Assembly (NCBI GenBank): GCA_903813345.2
Contig: CAIIXF020000001.1
Span: 21,225,915 to 21,289,914, forward strand
Direction: 5' to 3'
Length of the DNA stretch: 64,000 nucleotides
Origin: Owenia fusiformis
Lineage: Eukaryota; Annelida; Polychaeta; Sabellida; Oweniidae
Made by a program: the position numbers and the translations under genes. Below are positions 26,101 through 41,100 of this stretch, piece after piece. The first letter of the stretch is position 1; each line of letters opens with the position of its first letter. The notes below the pieces were generated by a model that saw nothing but the letters and a program-made list of their open reading frames with translations, did not search any database and was not told where the DNA came from.

Positions 26101-29100
26101 TTTTATTTGTTAATAAAATACAGTCTGATTGAATTACATGTATATCGCACTCTTCATTTCCAACTCTGGTATATAATAGGCTACTAGTAAACATATACCT
26201 GTACATTCAACTTCATCTGTTTTTATGTCACCACAACGAGTGTTGACATATTGTCATTATCTCCAACTTTTTTATGGATGGTGTCTAGCAGTTGGCATCT
26301 GTAACATTGGTATGTGGTGACATTTTGAATGTTACTGCATTCGTTATGTTTGCATAAAGTACATCAGGATGTTTGACTGAGTGGTCCACAACTTGTACAA
26401 AAGGCTGTGGTGTGTACTTGTATGTCTATGTATGGGAACACATAAAATGAATCATAGAAGCTCTAGTAGTAAATAAATAAACAAAAACATACAAACATTA
26501 ACAAACATACTGTACATACATAGTATTATATATCCGAGTACTTTTGTTTTTTTCAGAGAAACATAAAGGATTTGCATTTGTAGAGTTTGAACTAGCAGAG
26601 GTAAGTAAAATATGTTTTTTTAATATTACAATTTTTAAAGAGATCGGGTCTCCTAAAAACACAATTAGATTAACCCCCTGATTTTTTCGTGTTATTTGAT
26701 GTAAAACAAGTTTGTTTATCAACTTATCAATTCTGAGGTTTGAATTAATTCGTTAACTGTATCAGTTCGATCATTGTTCCTAGCCATGAATTTCCACTTA
26801 CATCAATAGAAATTAAAATTTTAATTTAAAAAGCCAGCTCGAATTTGTTCCAGTCTGATTGGCTTTTTCCTTCAGATTATTTTGGCTTAGAGAAGCCATA
26901 TTTATTACTTCTAAGGGGTTACAATATAGATAAATCCCCCAAAAAACATTGTATTCTGTTTTGACTTATTGCGTTCAATTCTGACAGTTGGTTGTTCTTT
27001 TGGTTGTCCTGTTGATATCCTCAATGCATTGTTGATATTGTGCTTATGATTTGGTCTCAAGATATTTCTAAGGTATAACTATGATGTTTTATGAGCAATG
27101 ATATTGGACATTACTGATTGTCCAGAACAGAAATCTGGATGACTCGATCTCTTTAAGGATTTGTTTAGTTGAAATGAAATGAAACCATGCACCATTCATT
27201 TTTGTTTTTTTAATATAGCACCCTATTTATTCCATCGAACAAAATTTAGGGGGATATACAAGAGTATAGAGAATGAATCTGTCCATATATACCTACACCA
27301 AAATTCCTTCAAATGCCAAATATGTACTAGATATTGATCTTGGAATGACCTTGACCTCTGACCTTCATAGAATATCCATTGACCCACTAAGTATGTTGAC
27401 CAAGTATAATTATCGAAGGTTGAATTGTCTCGGAGAACATATATACTGTCCTCACTACTCATTTTCTTGATCTATCATGTACTTTATCTCTTACTTAGAA
27501 TATCTGATTATTGATTGTTATCCCATCGAACAAAGTTCGGAGGGATATAGGGAACGCTCTGTCCATCCATTTGACGTACATCTGTACGTCAGTCCGTCCA
27601 GGCAATAACTCAAATACCGTTGACCTGATTTTGTTCATATTTTGTACACATATACCCTATGGGGGTAGAAGTTCTGCTTTAAAGCTGATTTTCAAAATGG
27701 CCGCTCATTTAAAAATGGCGGCCATTTTAGTGCCGATTTTACAGTAGTTTAGGTGCAATATGTAAAACTGTAATAGCAATATGTTTTAAATGTAAAATGG
27801 CGGCCTTTACTCGTTATTTTATGATTTTTGCTGTAAATTGAAAAGTAGTGAAGCGATATTGTTCAAATTTGGTATGCGGATGCTATAAGCATGGCACACT
27901 GTCTAATGATGCTTTTGGTAGAAGGTGGCTATTTTGAAAAATGGCTATTTTAACGTATTTTACTATAACTCCAAAAGTTTTGGAGCGATTTTGTTCATAT
28001 TTGGTATGTGAATACTATAAGCATGGCACACTGTCTAATGACACTTTTGGTAGAAGGTGGCCATTTTAAAAAATGGCTGCCATTTTTTGCTATATACTTT
28101 GTTTGTAAAAATGCCAGCCATGGCTGTTTGATGGGATTTGCTACGCTTCGGCATTGCTATTGTCTAGTTCTAAAAGGGAAAAGGCAATTACCAGTCTCAT
28201 AATATTCATAACTCATTTGTTAAAGAAGACTTAAATACTACCCTTTGCATTCGTTTGACTTCACTGCTTAAAAGAGAGCTTCGTCTTCACTCTTTCAAAC
28301 TAAAATAAACCTGTGAACTCACAGCGCCAATCAGTTCTATATATGGTAATTCCTTCTGACGTCATCGTTGAGGCCGGAATTGACAAATGACATGCGCCTA
28401 TTTAATTAGAACGCATTTGGCGTATGTTTCTTCAAGCTCGCTGATTGGTGGAAGAAAGGTCAGCGCGTAGGTCAAAAGTGATTTATTACCCAAACTGTTA
28501 CCAGTACCCGTCGTGGGGGCGGGGCTACTAAACTGTAATATGGTCTCTACTAGGCAGAGTGTAGTTTAACTAGACTCTGCACGCAGGGTACTTAAATACC
28601 TTCATGGTGGGAAACAAATATCAACAAAAAAGGAATTTGAAGAGATACACTGTACTGTGTTTTTGATTTATTTCTCAGATTTATTCCAAGTTTTATAGTA
28701 ATGATTACTTAATTAATGAAAATAGGCATGGAATGTTTTGTGAGCAAAACATATCATAAAATGTGACTTTCTTTCCATCTATAATTTTTGTTGCCTTATA
28801 AGCTCTAGAACTTGGGAAAATGAAGAGGCATTTCTTGTTTAAGGTTCTTACATGAACTTCAGACTGAGCTTTAAAAAAATATTTTATAAATAATGTCTTT
28901 TTCAGCATGAAGCTGTATGACTGAAATGTAGATTTGTATTTTCTCAATTGCTCTTAATTTTTACAGTCTGGCTAATAATATGTGACATTTGTTCAAATAA
29001 GTAGAGATTGCTACATTTAAACAGCCTTCTGTAATACCCTGTATAATAACATAAGAGGTAGCAAATCAATATTCCAGATGCATTGTCTCTTGCAGGAGTC

Positions 29101-32100
29101 AGTGACTGACAGTGAGCAAGTAGATGGGTGAACCTGTTCAACATCTCATAATGCAAAAATCAAGGGTTGTAGACTAACTGTGCTCCTATCAGACATCGCC
29201 TCCTTAACATCAATCCTTTATTCATTGTTTAAAGCATGTACATCAATAGATACCTTTTAAAGCTTCCATTACTGATGTAGACAAATGCATTATTTCACTT
29301 CATCTGTAAACAGATTTGATATAAATAATCGAGGAGATAATGGACATCATTTATTTATTGTTTGAGTGATGACTTTTTACATCTTATTTATGTGACATTA
29401 AATAGAATATTGAAATCTTCAGTCAATGTCACTGTGCACTCAGAGTATAAAAAAACGTTGACTCTTTTCTGTGGAATTTAAGAACTTTGGCTTGTGTCTG
29501 CCATTCACAGCCAAAAATATCACTCTGCATTAAATTTTTGTGTCATCACCAAGTGGTGACATATTGTCTTTTCTGTGGAGGATGTTCTGTCAAATTCCAA
29601 TAAATTAATGGCCACATTAAGTACTTAAATGTTTATTGTGAAGATATAAAAGAATGTTAAGAGTTTCCAGCTACTGCTCAGGACCTTAGCAAGGGGGGTT
29701 AGGGGTTCTTTCAAAATAATGCAGTATTTCATCATTCTGAGTACTTTTCAAGTGATTTTGGCCATTTTTGAGTCAGAGTTGTCAAAAGTGAACCCCCTCT
29801 GGAATTTAAAAAAAAGTGAACCCCCCTTGGCAAATCCTGGCTATAGGCCTTCTGCTACTGCACTCCTGCAAAGTTCTTGAGACAACACATGAGTGGTTAA
29901 AATCAAATAAATAAATGCATTGGGCCCTTGGCTTAAGCCTTAAATCCTTTTAATACATTAGATGATGAACAATATATTGTATTCCAACAATATTCATATT
30001 GAATGTCCCAAACAAGTTGCCACTGGAGACTCATTCTTGTCTCTTAGAAAGAAATCTGAGATGAGTATTGATGTGATGAGGTATCAAGAAATCTTTCAGA
30101 CATGCAAGAAATGAAAAGATAACATGTCCCTCCATTTGGCAATTGACCTTTCCAGTACAGCCTGCCATCTTTGCTACATCAAAGAAGCATTGACCCCTGC
30201 CAGATTCCTCCTGTTGGTCTCTACGTAGGCTCAATAAATCTACTCAAGGATAAGACTTGAAATATTTGGAAAATTAATCTTATTTCCTTGATTCTGGAGT
30301 CAGTTTATCAATAAATATAACATTTCATACCTCAAATGATGCGTACTGTTGTCAGCCTTATCTCCAGTCACTTAAACCATACATAGATGTAAGCGTCTGT
30401 TGATAAAAGCACAAAATAGCTAAGCTTAAAGATAATGTCTGGTTTCGGCAATTTCCGGTGATCATAATGAAAGAAACACCATGACATTTTTCTCAAAATC
30501 CCCTAAAAACAATAACCAAGGTTTGTTTAGAATATGTGATCACTTGCTTTCATTGGCTGTTTGTTGTGATGTGAACTAACAGATGAACAGCATCGGACAT
30601 TGCCAGAAATACCAAATCCAGACATTATCTGCACCCTGGAAACTCTGGGTCTGTGCAAGGAAGCAAGGATATATTGACTAAATAATTGTGACATATTTCT
30701 GTTTCATAATTTGTTCATGACAATTTGCTACTCTGGGATTGCTGTTTTCAAATAGACCACAAATTCATTTTATTATAATGTACATGTAATTTATTTTGTT
30801 ATTTTGTTTGCATTATAATATAATATGTCTTTACTGTTACAGGATGCAGCTGCTGCCATAGATAATATGGTATGTATACTCACACTATTGCTTAAAGCCT
30901 CACTCACATTTGCTCTATGGGGAACGTAGCTCCACAAAATTGAAATAGAAAATCGACATCGTTCTGCTGAACCCTATATTTTATGCCACATATTTCTCTT
31001 AATTTTTTGAAGCTAAAGCCACTGTACAGTTCCCGTAGATCAAATGTGATTGAGACATTACCAATCTATTACATAAAAATTTTTTTTTGGACCCACATAA
31101 AATGACTGGCTCTAAATATTTCATCGCCTAGTATCTTTTTTGTAAAATCATATGAAATACATTGTACAAAGAAACAATAATAAACCACTTACTACTTTGA
31201 ATTTGTTTCAGAATGACTCTGAGCTCTTTGGAAGAACTATACGTGTAAACATGGCCAGGCCACAGAAAGTTGCCAAAATGAAACCAGGTACAGATATTGC
31301 TATTTGTTTGTTCTAGTAATCCTTGACCTTGTTGTTGTACAAACAGGGGTGTAACCAAATTCAAAAAATAGATGAGACAAAAAGGGAAATAGTGATTTGT
31401 AGCTGGGACAATTCTTGATAACTTTTTCAATTCTCAATATTTCTTCATGAAATTTTCACAGGATAAACTTCAAAGCACCTAACATACAAATATTTTGTTT
31501 AACTCATAATCAGTTTTTCCAAAATGATGGCCAAATTCTTATAAAAGACCAATTTTGCATCTTCAGATACATAATAATTACAATAGATAATAACAGTATT
31601 TATTCCATGGTTACAAGGATAGATGGAATATCAGGTGAAGAAATATTTGATATGTGGATCAAGATATCATATTTTAGCAAAAAATCCCCAAACCATCGAA
31701 TATCACTTCTCAAACCATTGAATATCACTTCTAACTTCTAACTAAAAAAATTCTATTTTTTGAAAAGTTTTTGTAAGATTTTTTAAAATTTATTTTTAGA
31801 TTGGAATAAACGGACAATCCTATGGCTTTTCAAAAATATCAATTATATCCACTCGTGGATATCAATATCTTTACTCATTTGCTGCAATCACTTGTGAAGA
31901 TATCAATATTCATTCATTCATAAATTATATTATTTCAAAACCATAAGATATTCCTATAATATTTGAAAACTAATTTAACAATATTTACTTTTGGTGCAAA
32001 TAAATAGGTCTATCTATCAAATTTGAAATCTACATATAAAATTAGATTTGGAAAAGTGGTTTTTAAGATTTTTCATCAACTTTGAAATATTTGCTTTTGA

Positions 32101-35100
32101 AAATTCTAGACTGGGTAAATTTCCCATAGAGCCTCTGTTATAAAATCATGAAATATAAAATATTTTCTTTTATGGACAAAAAAAATATTTCTTTAACTGG
32201 TGGAGATACTGTTAATTGGTGGTAACCAACTTCTGGCACTTTGGTAATTACAAGATAATTGATAAATAACATCGTACTCAGAGTTGTACATCAAAAGTCA
32301 CATTGTTTTTTTTTCATATTTGCATGTCAAAAATAAGACATTCACCATTATTTTATAGGTAATCAATTGGAAATGACAGTCTTATTTAGAATAAAAAAAA
32401 CTCTTAAACTACATGTAATTAAGCAGTTATTATTTAAGGTACATGTCATTGATTTGCAAGACTATCAGGATAATTTGTATTGAACCCATGAATGGCTCAT
32501 AAGGAAATTGGATTGTTTAAATGAATGCTTTATTGCTCTAATTTGAAGTATTTTTGAAAATTTTTGTTAGTAAATTACATCTTATTAATACCCTGTCTTC
32601 CGGAGTTCATGATAAGAGGAGAGGATTAAATTAGCTGGCACTGAAGACATTTTCTCTCCCATTATATTCTTAATCCCAGGAAAACAATCTTTTTCCTTTT
32701 GTGTAATCAAGTTTTCACACCTTGGTCATTGCAATCTATTCATACCTCAATGCATTTAGTGTGGGAGCAAAAGTCCAAATAAGAGGTTCCGTGTCCTTTT
32801 TAGAGGCGAGCTAAACGACATATGTTTTCATGAACTAGAAATGATACTGATCAAGAAAAATGATGTTGGCAATTCTGAATCCGCGACGGCGTTGCTATGG
32901 TAACCAAGTAAATATGCCACGCCCACTTTTAGGGGCTCTTTTCAGTGTATGGCCCCTATCTCTGTCATTATTGCTCAGATTTAGATGAAATTCACACCAA
33001 ATAGAAGATAATGGATAATGCAATCAGGAAATATTAAGTTGGCAATTCTGAATCCGATATGGCGTTGCTATGGTAGCAAAGTAAATATCCCACACCCACT
33101 TTTAGAGTCTCTTTTCAGTGTTTGGTCCCTATCTTCATCAATATTGCCCAGATTTAGGTGACATTTGTACCAAATGAAAGGTCATGGAAAGAGCAATCAA
33201 ACGGTTTAAAAAATATGCAAATAAGGTGATTTACATATTAATTATGACGTCATAACCGTTTGTTCTTGCATATTTAATTTTAATCATGATGTATAAATCT
33301 GGGAAATTATTGTCTTTAAAATGGTCAGTAATGCTCCTAAGTAGTTAATTAGTTCATTTCTTTTTGATGAGTTAATTAGTTTATTTCATTCATACATGTA
33401 TGGTCATAAAAATTGAAAAAATGTAATGAAAATATCCAATTTAAGCTGTTGCTATGGTAACAGTATGTTGCAAAACTATCTGCTGTGAAAACAATTCTTT
33501 GGGAAATGTTACATTTTGACTAGTTGACTGACATGTATTCCTTTTAAAATTTGATGGCTGTCAGAAAATAACCTAATAACGATATAAAATTATATTATTT
33601 GGATTGTGTTATATTATGATGTCATAATGGCTATTATTAATCAGGGGTGCAACCAGCTTTCAATCAGGGGGAGGGGTGCGATATCGGCATAAGCAACTCA
33701 AAAAAGTTTAATTTGACTTGAATTTTACAAAAATTCCTTCAAAATTGAGCTAGAAGCTTCAAGTCAAAAGCATTTTTAAAGCTCTTCTGCCGAAAGAACA
33801 ATGGAAATGACGTCTTGGATCTCCTGCTCTAATGGTTCTATTTTTATTGCTAAATTGGGGGGGGGGGGGGTTGGCCCAATCACACCACCTGGCTATCCCT
33901 ATTTTAGCTGTTGTATTCAGGTGATTATGCCATCCCCACTTTTCAGGTCTTTTCCAAAGTCTTGATTCTATCAGTTGTCATGATGATAGCTCTGGTGTAT
34001 ATGCAATTTTCATCAAATGGAAAATAATCCAATCTATCCACCAGTTATCTTAAATGATAAACAAATTGAAAAAACTGACATTCATAAACACCTAGGCTTC
34101 ATTTTTGATAAAAAATTAAGTGGGTCAGCACATATAAATTCTATCTGTGCAAAAATCCAAACAGCTCTTAACCCCTTAAAAGCACTTAAGGGTAGACTAA
34201 AATCAAAACAATTAAATATTCTCTATACAGCTTATATTCAGTCCTTATTTGATTATTGTGATATCCTTTACGACTGTGCTCCTATTTTTGACCTTAACAG
34301 ACTTGACAGTCTCCAGTACCAAGCTGGTCTAATAGTCTCTGGTGCTCTCCCAGGCTCCAGCACTTCCAAAGTACTTAACATTTTGAACTGGTCCACCTTA
34401 ACTGAGAGGAGGATCCTCCACTTTAAAACAATTATGTACAAAGCCGTGAACGATTTAACACCTATTTATATCTCAGATATATTTAGGCCATTCATAAATC
34501 CTCAAGCAAGATTGTTAAGGAAATCTCGAGATTTCACTATCCCTATTCACTATCCACATAAGTCTCCAATATACAAAATGATGAACCTATGGAATGATCC
34601 AGGATCTGTTCCCTTGGAACAAAAGCTCTTGCCAACTATTGCATCTTTTAAAAGAACACTTAAATTAAATTTGTTCCCTGGTGTTGTTTCAACAATTTGT
34701 TTAAAATTAACTCGTCAACAAGAACTTTATCTGAATAGAGCCAGGGTAGATTTAATTTTAAAAGCCCAGCTCAAAGCCCACAATTGGAGCTCAGCTGAGT
34801 CATCAAATTGTTTATGTGGTTCCCCTGAAACTTTTCCCCACTTCTTTTTCAAATGCCCTCTGAAAGAACAACAAAGAAATAAATTAATAACAGATACTTT
34901 AGGGATATATGGGGACTTATTAACTCATTTCAGAACTCAGCAAGACAAAATTCACTTTTTTCTTTTTGGGGATCCATCATTAACCCAATTAGAAATGGAT
35001 AATCTATTTTCACTGGTTGCGAATTATCTCATTGAAAACACAACCAGAATCTAAATATTTTCCTGCCTATGACCTGTTTCCAATTTTCAACATACTACCC

Positions 35101-38100
35101 CCCCCCCCAGGATATCAGCAGCCCTCCTATCTTTTGTTTCATTGCAAGGCATTCTACCATACACAGGTGACATCCAGGTTAAAATGAATATTGTACTTTA
35201 TTGTTTATTTATATAAGGGGACATCTAATGCTTACAGCGCTTTGCCCCTTGTAATTGTATCTAAATGACTTGTGCTTACAATAAATATGAAAGATGATAA
35301 AAAAAATCAAATGGAAACTAAAGAATCAGACGATGCATGGGGAATGTAGATTGACAGACTGATATACCTGTTATGGTATGACTACCATAGCTGTTTTCGA
35401 AATTATTTTCTTGAAATAAGGTAAAATTGCTCAAGATGATTCCAAATTGGTATCTAGTCCTTTTACATTTACCATAAAAGTAGGTTAAAGCTGAAAACAA
35501 TGATTGATTTACATTATATTTCTTTACACGTATAAAGTATGATCAAGAAATATTGTGGGCAATTCTGAATCTGCGATGCCGTTGCTATGGTAACCAAGTA
35601 AATATGCCACACCCGTTTTTAGGGGCTCTTTTCAGTGTTTGGCCCCCATCTCCACCATTATTGCTCAGATTTTAATGAAATTCAGAGTAAATTGAAAGTA
35701 ATAGATAATGCAATCAGGATATATTAAGTTGACAATTCTGAATAAACGATGGCGTTGCTATGGTAACAAAGTAAATATGCTCCACCCACTTTTAGGGGCT
35801 CTTCAGTATTTGGCCCTTATTTTCTTCATTATTGATCAGATTTAGATGAAATTTGCACCAAATCAAAGGTAATAGATGGAGCAATCAGACAGTTAGTAAA
35901 CTATGCAAATAGGATGATTTGCATATTGATTATGACGTCATAAATATTTGTTCTTGCATATTTTATCTTAATCATGATGTATTAATCTGTGATATTATTG
36001 TCTTTAAAATAGTCAGTAATGCTTTTAACTAATTAATTAGTTTATTTCTTTAAGTTGAGTTTATAATTTTATTTCATTCATACTTGCATGGTCATAAAAA
36101 CTGATGGAATCAAAAATGTATTGAAAGTGTCCAATTTATGCTGTTGCTATGGTAACAACACGTAGCAAAACTATCTGATGTAAAAAAAATTCTTTGGGAA
36201 ATTTTACATTTTGACTAGCTGACTGACACATGTATTCTTTTTAAAATATGATGACAGAAAATAATCTTATAACTATAGAAAATTATTTAATTTGGATTGT
36301 GTTATGTTATGATGTCATAATGGCAATTATTAATCAGGGGTGCAGCCAGCGTTCAGTCAGGAGAGGGGGATTGCGCTTGTGGCATAAGCAACCCAAAAAT
36401 GTTTTTAAGATTTGTTTTGAATTTTACAAAATTGATGCACCTTCTTTCAAAACTGAGCTAGAAGCTTCAGGTCAAAATGATTTTAAAGCTCTTCTTCTAT
36501 TTAATGGTTCTATTTTTTTTGTTTATGGGGGCGCACCCATCGCACCCCCTGGCAATGCCTATGTTAATCCAATATGATGTTGCTATGGTAACAAGGTGAA
36601 TATGCCATCCCCTGTTCAGGGCTTTTTCAAAGTTTCGCTTCTATCTTTGTCATGATTACAGCTTGAGTGTGTATGAAATATTCACCAAATTGAAGCTAAA
36701 GAATCAGACAATGCATGGATTATGTATATTGACTGACTGGCATACCCATCGTGGCATTAATAGCTGCTAATGGTTTTGAAATCCGAAAATATGTTCAACG
36801 TCAATTAACATAAAAAATAATATCATTTTATGGTATAGGTCAATACTTTTGCCTATTTCATCTTTTTAGGTCATGTAGACATAACTGTACCAATTCTGAA
36901 CCGAATGGTTGGATATCGGATTTCAAAACCAAAAGCATATCTTAAATCAGGGGCTTCCATACTCCATACTTGTAAAGAAATGGAATCAATCATAGTTTTC
37001 AGCTTTGACCTCATTTTATGGTGAATGTCAAAGGACAAGGTTCCAATTTGGAATCATTTTGAGCAATTTTACCTTATTTCAAGAGATAATCACAAAAAGC
37101 ATAACAATAATAATGATACCATAACAGGTACTGTACTCCTGGTATTTTTCGCCTGCGATTTAGTTTCGTGCTTGATAAAAAAGCAAAAACTAATCTTTGC
37201 AAAATTGTCGTGGGGATTTCTGAAATTTAGTATTACAATTTGTGTTTTGTAAAATGTTTGTCAAGTGTTTTAGGCGATTAATGGGATAGTTAGTACCAAT
37301 GTCTGTTACAGAGGAATCATTTTGAGCAATTTTACCTTATTTCAAGAAAATAATCACAAAAATCAGCTATGATACCATGACAGGTACTTAGTTTGTCAGT
37401 CAGCCAATCTACATTATTCATGTATCGTCTAATTCACCTAGCATATTCACCTAATGGTTACCATAGCAACATCAAGTTGGATTAACATAGGCAGTGCTTA
37501 GGGGGGGGGGGGGGTGCGCTGGGTTCACCTATCCCCTCATATCTGATAAAAATAGAACCATAAGATAAAAGAAGGCTTTCGACTTGAAGCTTTTTGCTAA
37601 ATTTTGAAGGAAGTTTTTTTTCAATTTTTGTAAAATTCAAAACCTATCTTATAAATACTTTTTGATTGCCTGTGCCACGATCGCAGGCCCCCTTCTGACT
37701 GAAAGCTGGCTGCACCCCTAATTAAAAATTGCCTTGCCATTATGACATCATAATATAACAAAATCCAAATTTAATAACTATGGTTATTAGATTATTTTCT
37801 GTCATCAAATTTTAAAAAGAATACATGTTAGTCAACTGGTCAAAATGTAACATTTCCTAAAGAATTCTTGTTTACAGCAGGTGGTTTTGTTGCATGCTGT
37901 CACCAAAGCAACAGTGTGAATTGGACACTTCCATTATATTTATTCAACTATTATGATCATACATGTGTGAATGGAATAAACTAATAAACTCAACCAAAAG
38001 AAACAAACAAGACTAGTTAAAAACATTATACGGACCATTTTAAAGACAATAATTTACCAGATCTATACATTATGATTAAAAAAAAATATGCAAGAACAAA

Positions 38101-41100
38101 GAGTTATGACGTCATAATTGATATGAAAATCACCAAATTTGCATATATTAAAAAGTGTCTGATTGCTCTATCTATTACCTTTCATTTGGTGCAAATTTCA
38201 TCTTAATCTGAGCAATAATGACTAAGTTATAGGCCAAACACTGAAAATAGCTCCGAAAAGTGGGTGTGGCATATTTACTTTGTTACCATAGCAACGCCAT
38301 ATCGGATCCAGAATTGCCAACTTAATATTTCCTGATTGCATTATCCATTAGCTTCCATTTGGTGTGAATTTCATCTAAATCTAAACAAAAATGACAGAGA
38401 TAGGGGCCATACACTGAAAATAACCCCTAAAAGTGGGCGTGGCATATTGACTTGGTTACCATAGCAACGCCGTCGCGGATTCAGAATTGCCAACATCATT
38501 TTTCTTTGTAAGTATCACGTATAGTTCATGAAAATATATGTCGCTTAGCTCGCCTCTAAAAAGGAAACGGAATGACCTTTGCTCCCATACTAATTCATTC
38601 TGTAAATAAAATACATTTATTTCATTTTCATTTGTGAACAAAATTTTTATTGGATAATTCTGTCTTCAGGGTTACAATTTCTTCTTTTCTCAAAAGATTT
38701 TGTGTATATCAGATATTGCCATTAGTGCTGCAATATGAAGATTCATTGACGAGTTCTTCCAGTTTTAAAACTGTATTATCATTTGTCATGTTTCAAAAGG
38801 GAAGAATTTTACTTCTTATGAGAAGTGTTAACATCAAGATAGCTCGGAGGTTGTGGATAAAATAGGAAGCTAAAATTATTCATATTTCAAATGTTGTATT
38901 TATACAGTAGTACAAATACCGCATGTATATATTTGGCCCCATAATAAATTTCTTGTCTCTTAGCATCCAAGGATGTCAAACCTCATGGATATGTGATTAT
39001 AAAAACTCTGTGGATTGATGCGGGCAAATCTGGCTAGCACAGGTGGCTGAAGCATGTTAGTAACTTTGCTGCTTCGGTCTGCATTCCCTTGTAAAATCTG
39101 AAAAAAGAAATCATGTTGTGAAAATTTACATTGAGAATGATTATACAAAATTTGAGCTTTTTGAGCTTTTGACAAATGTTGGACATTACGATCGTATGTA
39201 CAAATGTTTTATTACCGATCCATAGTGTTCCAGATTGCTGTCAGTTTTGCCATAGAAAAATTTGTATGATTTCACCCATTGGCTATATGAATCTCTTCCC
39301 TGAGTGATCACTCCCGTCACTAACATAACTTCACCAAGGTCTGCTTGAATCCATGTCTGCGTATCATATCTATCTGCTGACCAGGCTCCTTGCATTAATC
39401 CTCTGGAATTGTTGCAAAAATTTAAGCAAGTAGTGTGTAGCTATCTTTTGGCGTTAATGATACAGAAACCATGCTTGATTCAAAATGGTTGCAATTTCTC
39501 GGGAAAAATACCAGCTGTCGTATTTAGTCCAAATTCTGTAGGCTAATGCCTTTGACAGGCTAAAGCCACCTCTACATCCAGAAGAAATTTATAACATGGG
39601 TCACATCACATCATAGGTGTAGATTTTTCTAAAAGGTGACAATACCACTCTTTACTTCCTGGTTCTTTCTTTCATGTTATGTTGATGATGAATTCTTTCA
39701 GTGATCTCCCCAGCATTAAACCAAGTGGGTGCAGTACCCACCTGAGATTTTAAAAACAGGCTTGCACCTACCTGAAAATCCATTTGCACCCACTTGAAAA
39801 TGAGAAAAATCATGAAAAATGGGCATATTTTGATTGTGAAAATGAGAATTCTGCACCCACTTGAGAAAAAATCCTGTGGAGAACACTGGATTTGATAAAA
39901 CATGTTTTGTTTGGTGGGATTTGCTACGCTGTGGAGTTAGTGTCTTTCTAGTTTGAAATACGTACTCATCTGGAGTGTCTAATCTAGATCTGTCAGTGCG
40001 ATGACCATGTCCAAAACTCCCTGATGCTGTAATTCTTGTATTGTCAACATCGTAGATATCTCCAGATACTAGCAATTCTCTGCAGACAGCTAAATCATAA
40101 CAGTAATGTTTTCTCAATGGAAAAATGTATTTTTTTCATTTCATTATGCCAACAGATAATAATTTCAGTAATTTGTGAACCCTCTCTTGCTTGTTAGTGC
40201 AGATGCCCACTATATTTTTGCGGAAAGTGAAACAGTAGCTCACACCAAATATTGTTAGACATTAAGCACTTTACTACTTGACAAAGCGATTCCCTTATAC
40301 TAAAAGCACCCTATGCAGACAGTGCTATTCTAAAACAATCCCCGTGGATTTATGTGTGCGTGATGCAGACTTTAACAGCCACTTTTGAATTTGAATTCCT
40401 GATATTTCATTAACTAACGCATGTTGGATACTCATATTGTCTATAGACACCTAAAAAAGGATATTGTGTTGATAGTTGTGTCATTCAGTATTGGTGATCA
40501 AGATGACCTAACAATATAAATTATTTTTGCATTTTGAAAGTCATAAACTTTCTGTGCGATTTTATAAAAAAAATAAGAAACATTTAATGGATATATAGCA
40601 GATAACTTCAATAAACTGGAATCTTTATAATTTGATGATAACATGTTTTGTTTCAAGAATGGACTTGGATCATAGTTAAGGATGGTCCCAAATAAATCCC
40701 TTTATTACTAATTGATATACAGTGTAGCGTGTGCCAAAAACGTGAAATTAGTGAAGCGTTATATTAATTGAGAAATGTACACTTTGATGAAAGGATTGGT
40801 ATTGATATGGTGAACTGAATTCAACATTGTTTTCTCTCAAACCAATTATTAAAAATGCTGTACTTTATGAAATGGTCACTGATTGAAAACAATTTAATGT
40901 TATTAAGTGCAATTGTTTTTGTTCCTTTCTACCAATTCTTGAGAATGATATAAAAGATCTTTCCGAACCTCTTTGGAACTAAATAGCATATTCAACTAAG
41001 GCCTCTCAATATTATAGTTCTACAAAGGAAACTTTGGTTCAGTTAACAAAAAGTATTCAAAAAATTAAATCAAAAACCCCAAAAATAGATAAAAATTAAA

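Noticed and set aside
36248-36577. 109-codon frame
   Set aside because: Inside the foldback element; its sequence recurs in the arms as non-coding repeat.
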